DNA from: Clostridia bacterium
Lineage (GTDB): Bacteria > Bacillota > Clostridia > Oscillospirales > Acutalibacteraceae
Length of the DNA stretch: 21,640 nt
Assembly (NCBI GenBank): GCA_024689165.1
Contig: JAILDS010000063.1
Span: 1 to 21,640, forward strand
Direction of reading: 5' to 3'
The translations under genes and the position numbers were made by a program. The number at the start of each line of letters is the position of its first letter. The first letter of the stretch is position 1. Shown one piece after another: positions 20,787 to 21,640 of this stretch. The notes beneath the pieces were generated by a model that had not been told where the DNA came from, did no database searches, and saw nothing but the letters and a program-made list of their open reading frames with translations.

Positions 20787-21640
20787 TTACTGCGCGGGCG
20801 GCTCGGGGAATTCCTCGAGCCCTACGACCTTGCGGAGAATGAGCCTCGCGTCGGCGGGGGTGGATGCCCCGTCGAGGTCGACGTCGCCCGCGGCCCTCTG
20901 CCGCAGCGTGACCTCCTCAAGTCCGACCGCGATCCTGAGAGCGAGCCGTGCGTCGGCTGCTGTGACCGTACCGTCGCCGTCGATATCGCCCCGCGTGAAC
21001 TCCGTTTCGAGCTCCGCGGTCGTGTCGACGATCACGAAAGTTCCCGTGCCGCCCCAGAATACCAAAGCGCCGTCGGCGACGGCCGTTCCCACCGGGACGC
21101 AGCCGTCCGGGGTCAGCTCGTAAACTTCGGCGGTGTAGGGGTCGAAGCCCTCGGGCAGCAGCGCCGTCACGGAGGCGTCGAAGGAGAGCTCCTCTTCACC
21201 CGATTCGGCGGTCATTTCCACCACAGCCAGATCGTTCGCCGGGAAGGCGAGGCAGGCGAGGCAGACGTCCGTACCGCCGTCGAGGAACTCAAGAGCGATA
21301 ACGGCGTCCTCCGGCGCGTCCGAGGAGGCAATGACGGCTGTCAGCGCACCGTCCGCCCCGGTGACGGTCCGGACGTCGGTCATCATCGGCAGCTCGCGCG
21401 ACTCGATCTTGCCGCAGGCTGAGCAGACGCGCGTTTCAAGCCCTTCGGAGTCAGTCGTGGCGGGACGCTCGACGGTCCAGTCGGAGAAGCTGTGCCCGGC
21501 CGCCGGGACCGCCGCGCCGGCTTTGACAAGCTCCAGGCAGTCGAGGCAGTACAGGTCGCCGGAGTAGCCACCCTCGGTGCAGGTAGGCGCGACCGCGTTG
21601 CGAAGCTCCGTATTGACGTGGTTGTTGGGATCTACGGGGA
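20787..21640 (-). CDS. Dockerin-containing surface or secreted protein, 5' truncated
   Basis: The minus-strand frame is open from the right edge to the stop at 20787-20789, so about 283 C-terminal codons are visible; the ATG at 21386 is internal. Nearest the edge is a cysteine-motif repeat region: TCTEGGYSGDLYCLDC, then AGHSFSDWTVERPATTDSEG and VCSACGKI, a pattern common in large clostridial surface proteins. A beta-rich domain of ~120 residues follows, then a type I dockerin: two calcium-loop repeats, GDIDGDGTVTAADARLALRI (from about 20990 downward) and GDVDLDGASTPADARLILRK (from about 20888), ending VGLEEFPEPPAQ. Dockerins bind cohesins in cellulosomes or other surface assemblies. The N-terminal catalytic or binding part is outside the window, so the role cannot be named. 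Confidence 0.85.
   Translation of the reverse strand, partial: PVDPNNHVNTELRNAVAPTCTEGGYSGDLYCLDCLELVKAGAAVPAAGHSFSDWTVERPATTDSEGLETRVCSACGKIESRELPMMTDVRTVTGADGALTAVIASSDAPEDAVIALEFLDGGTDVCLACLAFPANDLAVVEMTAESGEEELSFDASVTALLPEGFDPYTAEVYELTPDGCVPVGTAVADGALVFWGGTGTFVIVDTTAELETEFTRGDIDGDGTVTAADARLALRIAVGLEEVTLRQRAAGDVDLDGASTPADARLILRKVVGLEEFPEPPAQ

Noticed and set aside
20469..21422. 317-codon plus-strand frame crossing the symporter end, terminator and dockerin gene
   Set aside because: It crosses an 11-bp terminator and is antisense to a clear dockerin domain; no motifs or RBS.
1..21640. tRNA, rRNA, CRISPR arrays, insertion sequences and phage genes
   Set aside because: Looked for on both strands by eye; no cloverleaf, spaced repeats, transposase or integrase motif was seen.

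Overview
The window is bacterial chromosome, GC-rich and densely coded, and looks like a sporulating Clostridia genome (Oscillospiraceae/Ruminococcaceae-like, probably gut-associated). That placement is inferred from gene content: the ytfI/ytfJ (gerW) sporulation pair beside scpAB and rluB, class II galT, a lysine riboswitch, Gram-positive lipoproteins and a dockerin protein. No tRNA, rRNA, CRISPR array, transposase or phage gene was seen, and nothing looks recently acquired.

Positions 1-10421 form one tight plus-strand string with no convincing terminator and many ATGA or short overlaps. It holds a DUF1385 membrane protein (5' cut), prmC, an M50 site-2-type protease, scpA, scpB, DUF2953 (ytfI-like), gerW/ytfJ, rluB, a C39-like lipoprotein, an unrecognised lipoprotein, galT, a PgcA-like phosphosugar mutase and a 33-residue single-helix membrane protein. 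The two sugar genes convert galactose-1-phosphate to glucose-6-phosphate; galK is not here.

Positions 10422-12754 hold separate small units. These are a zinc-ribbon protein with a perfect promoter and a ~150-nt leader, a GH30 glycosidase preceded by competing hairpins and a terminator, and a self-contained gene for a 40-residue amphipathic protein (palindrome, promoter, strong RBS, terminator).

Positions 12808-15925 are one regulated transport unit: promoter, lysine riboswitch, intrinsic terminator, then lipoprotein receptor, permease and ATPase of a polar amino acid ABC importer. The riboswitch makes lysine the best substrate guess. A hairpin-rich gap separates the receptor gene from the weakly started permease gene.

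Positions 15926-20764 begin with a regulatory region carrying three GTCAC repeats spaced exactly 11 bp, a second sigma-A promoter and a palindrome. It leads into a histidine phosphatase, two zinc-ribbon membrane proteins (the second with Ig-like domains outside) and a GPH/MelB-type sugar symporter, ended by a strong terminator. On the minus strand, running in from the right edge, is the C-terminal part of a surface or secreted protein with CxxC repeats and a type I dockerin.

The items least explained by known families are the 40-residue protein gene, the 11-bp repeat promoter region, and the zinc-ribbon/Ig-like/symporter gene set.
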